Below are positions 24,100-32,513 of a stretch of 44,705 nt of DNA, one piece after another. Below the pieces are notes generated by a model. The model saw nothing but the letters and a program-made list of their open reading frames with translations, ran no database searches and was not told where the DNA came from. Both the position numbers and the translations under genes were made by a program. Every line of letters begins with the position of its first letter. The first letter of the stretch is position 1. Where the stretch lies: contig NZ_JAHCST010000074.1 in assembly GCF_018476525.1 (NCBI RefSeq), forward strand, positions 1-44,705, written 5' to 3'. Source of the stretch: Acrocarpospora catenulata (GTDB lineage: Bacteria > Actinomycetota > Actinomycetes > Streptosporangiales > Streptosporangiaceae).

Positions 24100-27000
24100 C
24101 CGGCGACATGACCGGCGAAGTGACGGGCGACGCGGCGGCTCAGACGGCGGCTCAGACGGCGGCTCAGACGGCGGCTCAGACGGCGGCTCAGACGGCGGGC
24201 GGACAGGACGGGTTCCTGGTGGTGGCCGCGGCGGCCGAGCCTGCATCCGCGCCGTCATCTGCGCCGGCGTCCGCAGAGGCGGCGGAGGCCGGGCCGCGGG
24301 TGCCCGCCGGTCCTGTCGAGAACGTGGTGGGCGACCGGGTGCTGATCGCGGTGCAGGCGGTCAACATCTCTCGATTGTCGACCCACCCGGTGCCCACCGT
24401 GCCAGGGACGTTGATCGTGGTGGCGGGAGCCGGGCCGAAGGACTCCAACGGGGCCGGGAAGTCCTCGTTCATCGCGGCGATCACCGCCCTGCTCGGGGAC
24501 GAGCAGTGGCGGTTCGCGTCCGGCGCCAAGGCCGTGTCCGAGCTGCTGTTCAACGCCGAGCTGGCGGCCCACGGCGACCAGCAGTGGGCCAGCGCCGACC
24601 ACGGCTACATCGTGGGCGTCTTCGACGTGCCCTCGGTGGGGTTGCCGGTCACCGTGTGGCTGCGGGTCAACCAGGAGGCGCCCCACCTGGAGATCCGGTG
24701 GACCGAGGGCGTGCGCCTGGCCACCGCCGCCTCCGAGGCCGACCGGGTGACCAGGGCCGACGACATCTGGGCCGAGCTGCCGAAGAGCGCCGGCCGCCGC
24801 GACGTGGTCGCCCGCGACCTGACCCGTGTCCTGTACGGGGACCGGGTGCGCTGCGTGTCGTTCCTGTCCACCTCGGTCCGCAGCAAGGTCGCCACCAACC
24901 TGCTCTCCCAGCCGCTCAACGAGATCTCCCCGGAGCGCATCTTCGAGGCCATCGCCGCGCTGACCGGCCTGGACGCCGAACTCGACCAGGAGCGCGAAGC
25001 CCGGCGGGACGAGCACGGCAAGCTCGTCCGGGCCGCCCAGGCCGAGGGGCGGCTGCGCGAGTTCGAGGCCGAGTCGGCCGCGCTGCTGGCCGTGTTCGAC
25101 CGGCGGGACCAGGCCAGGGAGCGGCTGGCCGAGGCGCTGCACAGCTGGCGCGGCCGCCTGGCCAGGCGCCTGGTGGACGCCGCCGACCGCGACGCGGAGC
25201 TGGCCGCCGAGCTGGCCGCCCACGAGGACACGGCGGAGACCGCCGCCGAGGCCGCCGCCGCCGTGAAGAACGAGATCCTGGCACTGAAGGACGACACACT
25301 CGACCGCGCCCTGGCGGCGGCCCGCCGGGAGCTGGCCGCCGCCCAGGCCCGTGCGGGCAAGCTGGAGACCGAACGGGCGGTCGCTCAGAACACGGCGGAC
25401 GAGCTCCGCGCCCAGATCCCGGCCCTGGAGAACCTCCGCCGCCAGGCCGACGGCCGGGACGTGCCCACCGCGCAGGCCGAGCTCACCGCCGCCCGACGGC
25501 ACCTCACCGAGGCGCTCAAAGCCCAGGGCGTGGCCGACCGCGAGACCGAAACCGCCCGCTCCGCCCTCCAGGACGCCGAGAACGGCCCCGCCGCCGCCCA
25601 GCTCCGCGCGCTGGCCGCCGCGGGCCTGACCGGCGCCAGCCTGCTGGACACCCTCGCGGTCGCCGAACACGCCCGCCCCGCCGACCTCCCGGCCCCGATG
25701 CGCGACGGCTGGCCCCAGGAGTCCGCGATCATCGTGGACGCCCGGGACATGACCCCCGCCGCCGAGGCGCTGCGCGACCTTCCCGGGTCGGTCGTGGTGA
25801 GCCCCGCCGGGGTGACCGTGGTCGGCGTGGCCGAGGAGGCCGTCACCGGACGCGACGCCAGGATCAAGGCGGCCGAGCAGCGGCTCAGCCGCGCCCTGGA
25901 CGCCCAGGAACTGGCGGCGCAGGCCGTCCGGCAGGCGGAGGACGGCGTGGCCACGGCCGAACGCCGCCTGGAGGGCGCCACCGCCGCGATCCGCCTGACC
26001 GAGATCGAGGCCCGGATCACCGCCCAGCGCGACCGGCTGACCACCCTGCGGACCGCCCTCGACGACCTGACGCCGATCCTCGACGCCGCCGAACAGGAGG
26101 TGGCCACCCTGGACTTCCGGGCCCGGACCAGGAACCTGGAGGTCGAACGCCTGGAGTCCCGCCGCCAGCACATGGAATCCGAACGCGCCCAGGCCAAGGC
26201 CCTGGCGTCCCAGGTGACCGCCGAACGCGACGCCCTGGACCTCCCCGGTCTGGCCAGAGACTGGGGCGGCACCCTCGAGAGCACCCGCAGAGCCACGACC
26301 TCCAGAGGCCACCGCAACTCCGCGGTCCCCCACTCCGCAGTCCCCCACTCCGCGGTCCCCCACGACTCCGCGACCCCCCACGACTCCGTGACCCAGCATG
26401 ACCCGGCGGACCACCACGAGACGGGAGCCGTCGCGAGCGCGCGTGCCTGGCTGGCCGAGGCCGACACCCTCACCGCCGACGAATGGTGGCGCGGCGCCGA
26501 ACGTCTCCTGGACAGCGCCCTGCGCGGCACCTTCGCCGACGGCGACGAGATCGCCGAGGAGCTCGACTTCCTGATCAAGGAAAGGCGCGGCGGCCGGACG
26601 GCCCAGGAACTCGCCACCTTCCCGGCCCTCTGCGCCGCCCTGGCGTCCTACCTGCGCGCCCAGGAGGACTACGAACGCCACCAGCGCCTGCAGATCGAGA
26701 CCCAGATCCTCTCCAGGCGCCGCGACCTGGCCGCCGCCACCAAGGGCGCCGAGGAGGCCGCCCAATCCACCGCCGTCCACCGCGCGGCCCTGACCGAGGC
26801 CATCAAGGTGCGCCTCGCCCGGGTCGCCGAGGAGTTCGAGAAACTCGACACCGGTTACGGCGGCTACGGCGCCACCCTGGAGTTCCCCGTCCCCGCCGCC
26901 CCCGCCGACCCCGAACAGCGCTGGGCCTGGCGGGTCATCCCCAAATGGCGCCGCGGCGAAGGCCAGGGCTACGTCCCCTACAACCGCCGCGCCAACACCG

Positions 27001-27392
27001 CCCTGATGGACGAGAAGGCCGTCAAACTCGTCTGCGCCGCCGCCATCGCCTCCTCCGGCGGCGGCCACCTCACCCTGGTCCTGGACGAACTGGGCCGCAA
27101 CCTCGGCAAGGAACACCGCCGCGAAGCCGTGGCCCTGTTCCGCCGAATCGGCGAAACCCACGGCATCACCGTGATCGGCGCCCTCCAGGACGACATGGAG
27201 CCCTACGCCATCGACGCCTGCGGCCAGTACATCAAACTCCGCCGCTCCTCCGACACCATGCCCTACAACGAACCCCCGATCATCCTCGCCCACGACCGCC
27301 ACTCCGAACGAATCCGCCTCCTGTCCACCTCGATCACCCGCCCGCATCCCCAACCGCCCCCCGAGACGACCGCTGAAGCCAGTTGGGCGTGA
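24096..27392 (+). CDS. SMC/MukB-like coiled-coil ATPase of a condensin-type operon
   Basis: 1098 residues. A low-complexity N-terminus (five AAQT repeats, residues 14-33) precedes the head, with Walker A GPKDSNGAGKSS at residues 113-124. Long coiled coils rich in Ala, Glu and Arg flank a globular, hinge-like part (about 500-585, AIIVDARDMTPAAEAL). The second coil is interrupted by a HSAVP-type repeat (about 742-768). The C-terminal head has Walker B HLTLVLDELGRNLG (about 991-1004) and a switch-like ALQDDMEPY. Where SMC proteins carry LSGGE the sequence reads NTALMDEKAVKLV, so the signature is degenerate. GTG 24096 follows AGGAGGAACCGA and overlaps the previous stop by four bases. The closest comparison is MksB or Wadjet JetC; RecF/SbcC-like relatives are the alternative. 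Confidence 0.88.
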   Translation: MTGDMTGEVTGDAAAQTAAQTAAQTAAQTAAQTAGGQDGFLVVAAAAEPASAPSSAPASAEAAEAGPRVPAGPVENVVGDRVLIAVQAVNISRLSTHPVPTVPGTLIVVAGAGPKDSNGAGKSSFIAAITALLGDEQWRFASGAKAVSELLFNAELAAHGDQQWASADHGYIVGVFDVPSVGLPVTVWLRVNQEAPHLEIRWTEGVRLATAASEADRVTRADDIWAELPKSAGRRDVVARDLTRVLYGDRVRCVSFLSTSVRSKVATNLLSQPLNEISPERIFEAIAALTGLDAELDQEREARRDEHGKLVRAAQAEGRLREFEAESAALLAVFDRRDQARERLAEALHSWRGRLARRLVDAADRDAELAAELAAHEDTAETAAEAAAAVKNEILALKDDTLDRALAAARRELAAAQARAGKLETERAVAQNTADELRAQIPALENLRRQADGRDVPTAQAELTAARRHLTEALKAQGVADRETETARSALQDAENGPAAAQLRALAAAGLTGASLLDTLAVAEHARPADLPAPMRDGWPQESAIIVDARDMTPAAEALRDLPGSVVVSPAGVTVVGVAEEAVTGRDARIKAAEQRLSRALDAQELAAQAVRQAEDGVATAERRLEGATAAIRLTEIEARITAQRDRLTTLRTALDDLTPILDAAEQEVATLDFRARTRNLEVERLESRRQHMESERAQAKALASQVTAERDALDLPGLARDWGGTLESTRRATTSRGHRNSAVPHSAVPHSAVPHDSATPHDSVTQHDPADHHETGAVASARAWLAEADTLTADEWWRGAERLLDSALRGTFADGDEIAEELDFLIKERRGGRTAQELATFPALCAALASYLRAQEDYERHQRLQIETQILSRRRDLAAATKGAEEAAQSTAVHRAALTEAIKVRLARVAEEFEKLDTGYGGYGATLEFPVPAAPADPEQRWAWRVIPKWRRGEGQGYVPYNRRANTALMDEKAVKLVCAAAIASSGGGHLTLVLDELGRNLGKEHRREAVALFRRIGETHGITVIGALQDDMEPYAIDACGQYIKLRRSSDTMPYNEPPIILAHDRHSERIRLLSTSITRPHPQPPPETTAEASWA
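24135..24194 (+). repeat. 12-base tandem repeat (AAQT) in the SMC-like gene
   Basis: Five exact copies of GCGGCTCAGACG encode AAQT five times at residues 14-33 of the SMC-like ATPase, before the conserved head. Exact copies imply recent slippage, so copy number may vary between strains. Each unit is a multiple of three, so changes keep the frame. Confidence 0.95.
26319..26399 (+). repeat. SAVPH-type tandem repeat in the second coiled coil of the SMC-like gene
   Basis: Three 15-base units encode SAVPH. Two 18-base relatives encode DSATPH and DSVTQH. The block interrupts the second coiled coil of the ATPase and is rich in Pro and His, so it should form a flexible break in the arm. Confidence 0.85.
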
Positions 27393-27565
27393 CAGCCGAA
27401 GCCGGGCTCCGACCGGTGGGCAAGCCACCCCGAGCCTCTGTCGCGGCCGGCCTCGCCGTCGCCGCGGCGGCCCGGCGTGGCCTGCGCGCGGGACCCGGTG
27501 CCCCGCCCGCCGGACCGCCGGACGCCACAGCCCAGGGCGACGACCGTTCCATCCGGTCCAGGTGA

Positions 27566-30500
27566 TCAAGCTGGTCTGAGCGTCGAGCCGGTGCGGGTCT
27601 TGCGGACCTGGAGTTGGGTGGGGATGCGGATGCGGAGTTCGGCGACGTGGCTGACGATGCCGACGGAGCGGCCGCCGGTGCGGAGGGTGTCGAGGATGTT
27701 GAGGACGTCGTCGAGGGTGTCCTCGTCCAGGGTGCCGAAGCCTTCGTCGACGAAGAGGGTGCCGATTTCGGTGCCGCCGGCTTCGGCGGTGACGACGTCG
27801 GCGAGGCCGAGGGCCAGGGCCAGGGAGGTGATGAAGCTTTCGCCGCCGGAGAGGGTGGCGGGGTCGCGGTCGATGCCGGTCCAGGCGTCCAGGACGCGCA
27901 GGCCGAGTCCGCCGCCCGCGCGGGTGCGGGAGCCCGCGGTGCGGCGTTTGTCGTACTGGAGGAGGTAGCGGCCGCCCGACATGTGGGTGAGGCGGTCGTT
28001 GGCGGCGTCCACGACCTGGCGGAGGCGCTCGCCCAGCACGTACGCGGAGAGCGGCATGTCCCACCGGTTGTCGGTGGAGTTGCCGTTGGTGAGTTCGGCC
28101 ATGCGTCTGGCGAGGCGGTGGCGGTGTTCGGCGGGGCGGAGGGCCTCGACGGCGGTGGCCAGTTCGGCGGCGAGGGCGGTGAGGCGGTCGTGCCGGTGGC
28201 GGGCCTGGTCGCGGGCCGAGGCGCGGTCCTCGTGTTCCTGCTCGGCGCGGGCGCGCTCGGCGGCGAGTGCCGTCAGGTCGGGGACGGGTTCGGCGACGGC
28301 GGCCAGGAGTTCGGGGTCGGCCAGCAGGGCCGTGACGGCGGCGTACTCGTCGCGGAGGAAGGTGAGGCGTTCGCTCATCGCCGTGCGGTCGGCGTCGGTG
28401 CGGACGGCGGCGCGGGCGTCCTCGATGCCGCCGAAACCGGCGTCGAGGGTGGCACGCCGGGCCAGGTCGCGGGCGTTGTCCCGTTCGGCGGCGGCAGCGG
28501 TCGCCTCACGTAGCGCGGTGGCGGCCTGCTGGAGCGCGGTGGCCTCGTCGGTGAGGCGGCGGACCCTGGCGGTGAGGGTGGCGTCGTCGCCCCGGGCCTG
28601 GTCGATGATCTCCGACAGCCGGGTGTCCTCGGCCGCCAGTTGGGCGGCTCTGGTGCGCGCGGTGGCGAGTTCGATGTCGTTGCGGCTGCCGCGTTCGGCG
28701 AGTTCGGTGAGTTCGGTGGTGAGCCGGGCCGTCTCCTGCGCGCCGGACTCCTCGTCGGCGGCGGCGAGCCGCAGGCGGGACAGTTCGGCGGCGGCCTCCC
28801 GCAGGTCTGCCGCGGCGGCGTCCTCGGTGCGGTCGTCGGGGACCGTGCCGCGCAGGTCGTCGTACTTGGCCTGGACGGCGTCGGTTTGGGCGACCGCGTC
28901 GAGGGCGGCGGCGAGCAGGGCGGCTTCGTGGACGATCCGGTCGCGGCGGCCGGCCACGGTGGGGTGCCCGGCCCTGGCGTCGTCCAGGCGGGCGGTGATC
29001 CTGGACTGCTCGTCGTGCAGGCTCCGTTCGTGGGCGCGCAGCTCGGCCAGGGTGGTGCGCAGGTCTTCCGCGCGTTCCCTGGCGGCGTCGCGGGCGACGG
29101 TGAGCTCGTCGACCCTGGTGGCGAGGGCGGTTTCCGGTTCCGCGGCGGCCGTCAGCCGGGTGAGCGTGGACTCGCCCTCGGCGACGGCGGTTTCCGCGTC
29201 GGCGACGGTCAGGCCGTCCGCCCGGTCGGTGGCCTCCTCCAGACGGGCGGCGAGGGCGGCGGCCTCGGATTCGGCGGCTTCCCTGACGCGTTGCGCCGCG
29301 TCGGCCTCGGCCTGGGCCTCTTCCTCGTCCTCAGCGGTGGGCGCGCCGATTCCGGGCTCGGCCGGCGAGGGATGGTCGTCGGAGCCGCAGACCATGCAGG
29401 GCTCCCCCGAGGCCAGGTTGGCCGCCAGTTCGGCGGCCATGCCGTCGATCCGCGTCTGCCGTACGGTGAGCAGCCGGTCGAGGGCGGCCTGGGCCTGGTC
29501 GGTCGCGGCTCGGCGTGCCTCATCGGCGGCGGCCGACTCCGCCACGAGTTCGTCCCGCCGCAGGGCCGCCTCGAACCGCTCCCGCGCGGTGCGGCAGGCC
29601 GCCTCGGCGACCGGGATCTCCGCCGCCGCGGCTCTGGCCTGCTGCAGGCCGGCTTTCGCGGCATCGAGCAGGTCCGGAATCTCCGACACAGACCGGAGCG
29701 CCGTCGCCTCGTCGGCGGCGAGCTTCGTGAGCGAGGCGGCGACCGACTCCGCCTCCGCCTGGACGGCCGCCAGCCGGACCTCCTCCGCCACCAGCTCACC
29801 CAGCCGGGCCGCCTCCTCCCGCCAGGTGCGCTCCCAGGAGGCGACCTGCCCGAGGTCGGGATCCGGCGCGAAGGGCCGGATGGCGGCCAGGGAACTCTCC
29901 CTGAGCTCGACGGCCTCGGCCAGGGCGGCGGCGAGAGTGTCGCGGCGGCGGACGGCGGTCAGGGTGGACTCGGCCGCGCGAACGGCCGCCTCGGCCCCCG
30001 GTAAGGCCGCCTTGGAGAGGCGGGCGTGGGACAGGCGGGATTCGGCCTCCTTGAGCTCGACCGGGAGCACGGCGAGCCGGTCGGTGATCTCGCTCTGGAT
30101 CTTCTCCATCGCGACGATGTCATGGCCGGTCCGATCCCGATCGGCGCGGAGCTGCGCGAGCCGGGACTCCTCGGGCCGGAGCTGCTCGATCCGGGCGATC
30201 TCGTCGCGGCGTTCCTGTTCGAGCGCGGTCAGCTCGGGGGGAGACGCCGCGAGTGAACCGGGCAGGTTCCCGGACGAGCCGAGCCTGGACAGGGCCTGGG
30301 TGGCGTGGTCGTCAGCCAGTTCGGCGGCGGCGGTCCGGGCGTCGTACTGCTGGATCAGGGGCAGCACCCGGTCGGCGTTGGCCGCTTCGGTGAGGAAGGT
30401 CTCCAGGTCAGAGCGTTCCTCGGCGGTGTTCTCCAGCTCGTCGCGGCGGATCAGGGCGGCGGCGTGGCGTTTCTGGCGGTCGGCCAGGTTCTGGGCGCCC

Positions 30501-31306
30501 TCGAGGCGAGTTCGCGCCTCGCGCAGGGCCGTCTCGCCGGCCGTACAGGAGGCGGCGGTTTCGGAGGCGGCGGTGGCCGCGGTGGCGAGCAGGGCGGCGG
30601 ACCAGCCGAGCGGGTCGTCGCCGAGGTCGGCGACGGGCAGGTCACCGGCGGCGCCGTGCATCCTGTTGGCGGCGGCCGCCACGTTCCCGCGCAGGGCGTC
30701 CTCAGCGCGGCCGGTCACGCGGCGGTGCTCGGCGAGCCACTTCTCGACCTCGGTGTAGAGGCGTACGGAGAAGAGACGTTCGAGGAGTTTGCGGCGGTCG
30801 TCACCGTCGGCGCGGAGGAAGCGCGCGAACTCGCCCTGGGGCAACATGGCGACCTGGGCGAACTGGTCGTGGTTCATGCCGAGCAGGCCGCCGATCAGAT
30901 CCCCGGCCTCGTCCAGCCGGGTGGTGAGGGCGACCCAGTCGTGCCGGAGCTCCTCCAGCACGACCTTGGCGTTCTCCTGGACCGTGCCCTGGCCCCGCAG
31001 CTTCGGCCGCGACCAGGACGGGGAACGCTGGATGCGCAGCCGCCGCCCCCGGATGGTGGCCTCCAGCAGCACCTCAGGCCCCCGGCCGGGCGGCGCGTGG
31101 TCGCAGCGGAGGGTGCGGGCGCTGTTGCGCAGGCCGGGCACCATGCCGTACAGGGCGAAGCAGACCGCGTCCAGGACGGTGGTCTTCCCGGCGCCGGTGG
31201 GCCCGTGGATGAGGAACAGGCCCGCCTCGCCGAGCGCGTCGAAGTCGACCTCCTCGACGCCGGGGAAGGACCCGAAGGCGGTCATCCGCAGCCGGTGCAG
31301 CCTCAC
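27566..31306 (-). CDS. sbcC: Exonuclease SbcCD, ATPase subunit SbcC
   Basis: 1246 residues, normal for actinobacterial SbcC. The N-terminal head has FGSFPGVEEVDFDAL and Walker A HGPTGAGKTTVLDAV. Long coiled coils run to a zinc hook, with Cys 637 and Cys 640 in EPCMVCGSDDHP, and back. The C-terminal head has the signature TLSGGESFITSLALAL and Walker B TLFVDEGFGTLDED. With SbcD it forms the Mre11/Rad50-type complex that cleaves hairpins and blocked DNA ends. Translation starts at GTG 31306, overlapping the sbcD stop as GTGA. It converges on the condensin-like operon with about 170 bases between; that gap contains a short GC hairpin (27412-27426) but no gene that I can support. Confidence 0.96.
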   Translation of the reverse strand: MRLHRLRMTAFGSFPGVEEVDFDALGEAGLFLIHGPTGAGKTTVLDAVCFALYGMVPGLRNSARTLRCDHAPPGRGPEVLLEATIRGRRLRIQRSPSWSRPKLRGQGTVQENAKVVLEELRHDWVALTTRLDEAGDLIGGLLGMNHDQFAQVAMLPQGEFARFLRADGDDRRKLLERLFSVRLYTEVEKWLAEHRRVTGRAEDALRGNVAAAANRMHGAAGDLPVADLGDDPLGWSAALLATAATAASETAASCTAGETALREARTRLEGAQNLADRQKRHAAALIRRDELENTAEERSDLETFLTEAANADRVLPLIQQYDARTAAAELADDHATQALSRLGSSGNLPGSLAASPPELTALEQERRDEIARIEQLRPEESRLAQLRADRDRTGHDIVAMEKIQSEITDRLAVLPVELKEAESRLSHARLSKAALPGAEAAVRAAESTLTAVRRRDTLAAALAEAVELRESSLAAIRPFAPDPDLGQVASWERTWREEAARLGELVAEEVRLAAVQAEAESVAASLTKLAADEATALRSVSEIPDLLDAAKAGLQQARAAAAEIPVAEAACRTARERFEAALRRDELVAESAAADEARRAATDQAQAALDRLLTVRQTRIDGMAAELAANLASGEPCMVCGSDDHPSPAEPGIGAPTAEDEEEAQAEADAAQRVREAAESEAAALAARLEEATDRADGLTVADAETAVAEGESTLTRLTAAAEPETALATRVDELTVARDAARERAEDLRTTLAELRAHERSLHDEQSRITARLDDARAGHPTVAGRRDRIVHEAALLAAALDAVAQTDAVQAKYDDLRGTVPDDRTEDAAAADLREAAAELSRLRLAAADEESGAQETARLTTELTELAERGSRNDIELATARTRAAQLAAEDTRLSEIIDQARGDDATLTARVRRLTDEATALQQAATALREATAAAAERDNARDLARRATLDAGFGGIEDARAAVRTDADRTAMSERLTFLRDEYAAVTALLADPELLAAVAEPVPDLTALAAERARAEQEHEDRASARDQARHRHDRLTALAAELATAVEALRPAEHRHRLARRMAELTNGNSTDNRWDMPLSAYVLGERLRQVVDAANDRLTHMSGGRYLLQYDKRRTAGSRTRAGGGLGLRVLDAWTGIDRDPATLSGGESFITSLALALGLADVVTAEAGGTEIGTLFVDEGFGTLDEDTLDDVLNILDTLRTGGRSVGIVSHVAELRIRIPTQLQVRKTRTGSTLRPA

Positions 31307-32394
31307 GCGGTGGTCTCCTTGATGCGGTAGGCCATGATCGCTTCTTCCAGCAGCCGCCGTTCCTCGTCGTCGGCGGGCTCGCCCCTGACCTCTCGGACGA
31401 AGTCCAGGGCCACCTCGACGGGCGGGCGCCCGGCGGTCGTCACGGGCGCGGCGGCGGACTCCGCCCCGCCCTCGGGGGCGAACTGGAGGTCCACGGTGTT
31501 GGGGAAGTGTTCCCGCAGGCGTTCCATCGCGGCCTTGGGCCGTACCGGATCGGTGAGGGTGGCCTGGATCCAGTGGTCGCAGGGGTCGCGGGTGAGCAGG
31601 TCGGCGAGGCGGCCGGTGAGCCGGGTGAGCGGGCGCGGCACGGGGGCGGGCACGAACTCGGCGCCCCCGGCGTCCAGATCGACGAGCCAGGAGCCCTTGA
31701 CGTGGCCGGCCTCGGAGAAGGAGTACGCCAGCGGCGACCCCGAGTAGCGCACGGTGTCGCTCATCCGCTGGCGGCCGTGCAGGTGGCCGAGCGCGACGTA
31801 GTCCACCCCGTCGAAGGCGCCGAGCGGCACGTGCGCCACCCCGCCGACGGTGATGTCCCGCTCGCTGTCGCTGGCCTGCCCGCCGGTCACGAACGCGTGC
31901 GCCAGCACCACCTTGCGCTCCCGCCGGTCGGCCCTGATGCGGTCCATGGCATGGGTGATCGCGGCCGTGTGGGTGCGCTCGGCCAGCTCCCAGGGGCCCT
32001 TGACCAGCTCCGGCTCCAGGTACGGAATGCCGTAGAAACCGACGTTGTTGACGACCACGGGCTGCCAGGCCCGACCAGGATCGGTGCGCAGATGCACCCG
32101 ATCCATGAGATCAGCACCGAAACCCAACCGCACCGGGGAGTCATGGTTGCCGCTGATCAGCACGGTGTGCACCCCCAGCGCCCGCAGCCGGGCCAGCGCC
32201 TCGCCGCACAGCGCCACGGCGTCGACCGGCGGCAGAGCGCGGTCGTACACATCGCCGGAGACCACCACCACGTCCACCCGTTCGGCGCGGACCGTGGCGA
32301 CCAGGTGGTCCACGAAGGCCGCCTGGGCGGTCAGCAGGCTCTCCCGGTGGAACGACCGGCCCAGGTGCCAGTCCGACGTGTGCAGCAGCCGCAT
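31303..32394 (-). CDS. sbcD: Exonuclease SbcCD, nuclease subunit SbcD
   Basis: 363 residues of the Mre11/SbcD phosphoesterase family. The manganese-binding motifs appear in order: SDWHLGR at the N-terminus, VVSGDVYDR, and ISGNHDSPVRLGFG. GHLHGRQ follows further on. The C-terminal capping region ends LLEEAIMAYRIKETTA. It is the nuclease partner of SbcC, whose gene follows with a four-base overlap. The start ATG at 32394 is the only one that keeps the first metal ligand. The 119 bases upstream separate it from a divergent hydrolase gene. Confidence 0.96.
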   Translation of the reverse strand: MRLLHTSDWHLGRSFHRESLLTAQAAFVDHLVATVRAERVDVVVVSGDVYDRALPPVDAVALCGEALARLRALGVHTVLISGNHDSPVRLGFGADLMDRVHLRTDPGRAWQPVVVNNVGFYGIPYLEPELVKGPWELAERTHTAAITHAMDRIRADRRERKVVLAHAFVTGGQASDSERDITVGGVAHVPLGAFDGVDYVALGHLHGRQRMSDTVRYSGSPLAYSFSEAGHVKGSWLVDLDAGGAEFVPAPVPRPLTRLTGRLADLLTRDPCDHWIQATLTDPVRPKAAMERLREHFPNTVDLQFAPEGGAESAAAPVTTAGRPPVEVALDFVREVRGEPADDEERRLLEEAIMAYRIKETTA

Positions 32395-32513
32395 GTCGCA
32401 GGAAGCTAACAGGTCCCGCCGACAAATGTGGCCCCTGCCGCACCGGTAGCGACACGTAATGTCTTAACCTGGCGATCAGCGGGCACAGTAAGGGGGAGGG
32501 CACGACCGGGAAT

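Noticed and set aside
21645-27392. Complete four-gene Wadjet system
   Set aside because: No JetD-like gene with Toprim/DUF2220 features is visible up- or downstream in the window, so I describe it only as condensin-like.
27393-27565. Small frames between the SMC-like gene and sbcC
   Set aside because: Both strands give Ala/Gly/Arg-rich short frames with no start signals or motifs. Treated as a convergent intergenic gap.
24255-28064. Very long minus-strand frame (over 1200 codons) opposite the SMC-like gene
   Set aside because: Gly/Arg/Pro/Val-rich composition without motifs. The plus strand has Walker motifs, ribosome binding site and operon coupling.
27981-30758. Long plus-strand Ser/Arg/Ala-rich frame opposite sbcC
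   Set aside because: Antisense of a clearly conserved SbcC coding sequence with intact Walker, hook and signature motifs.
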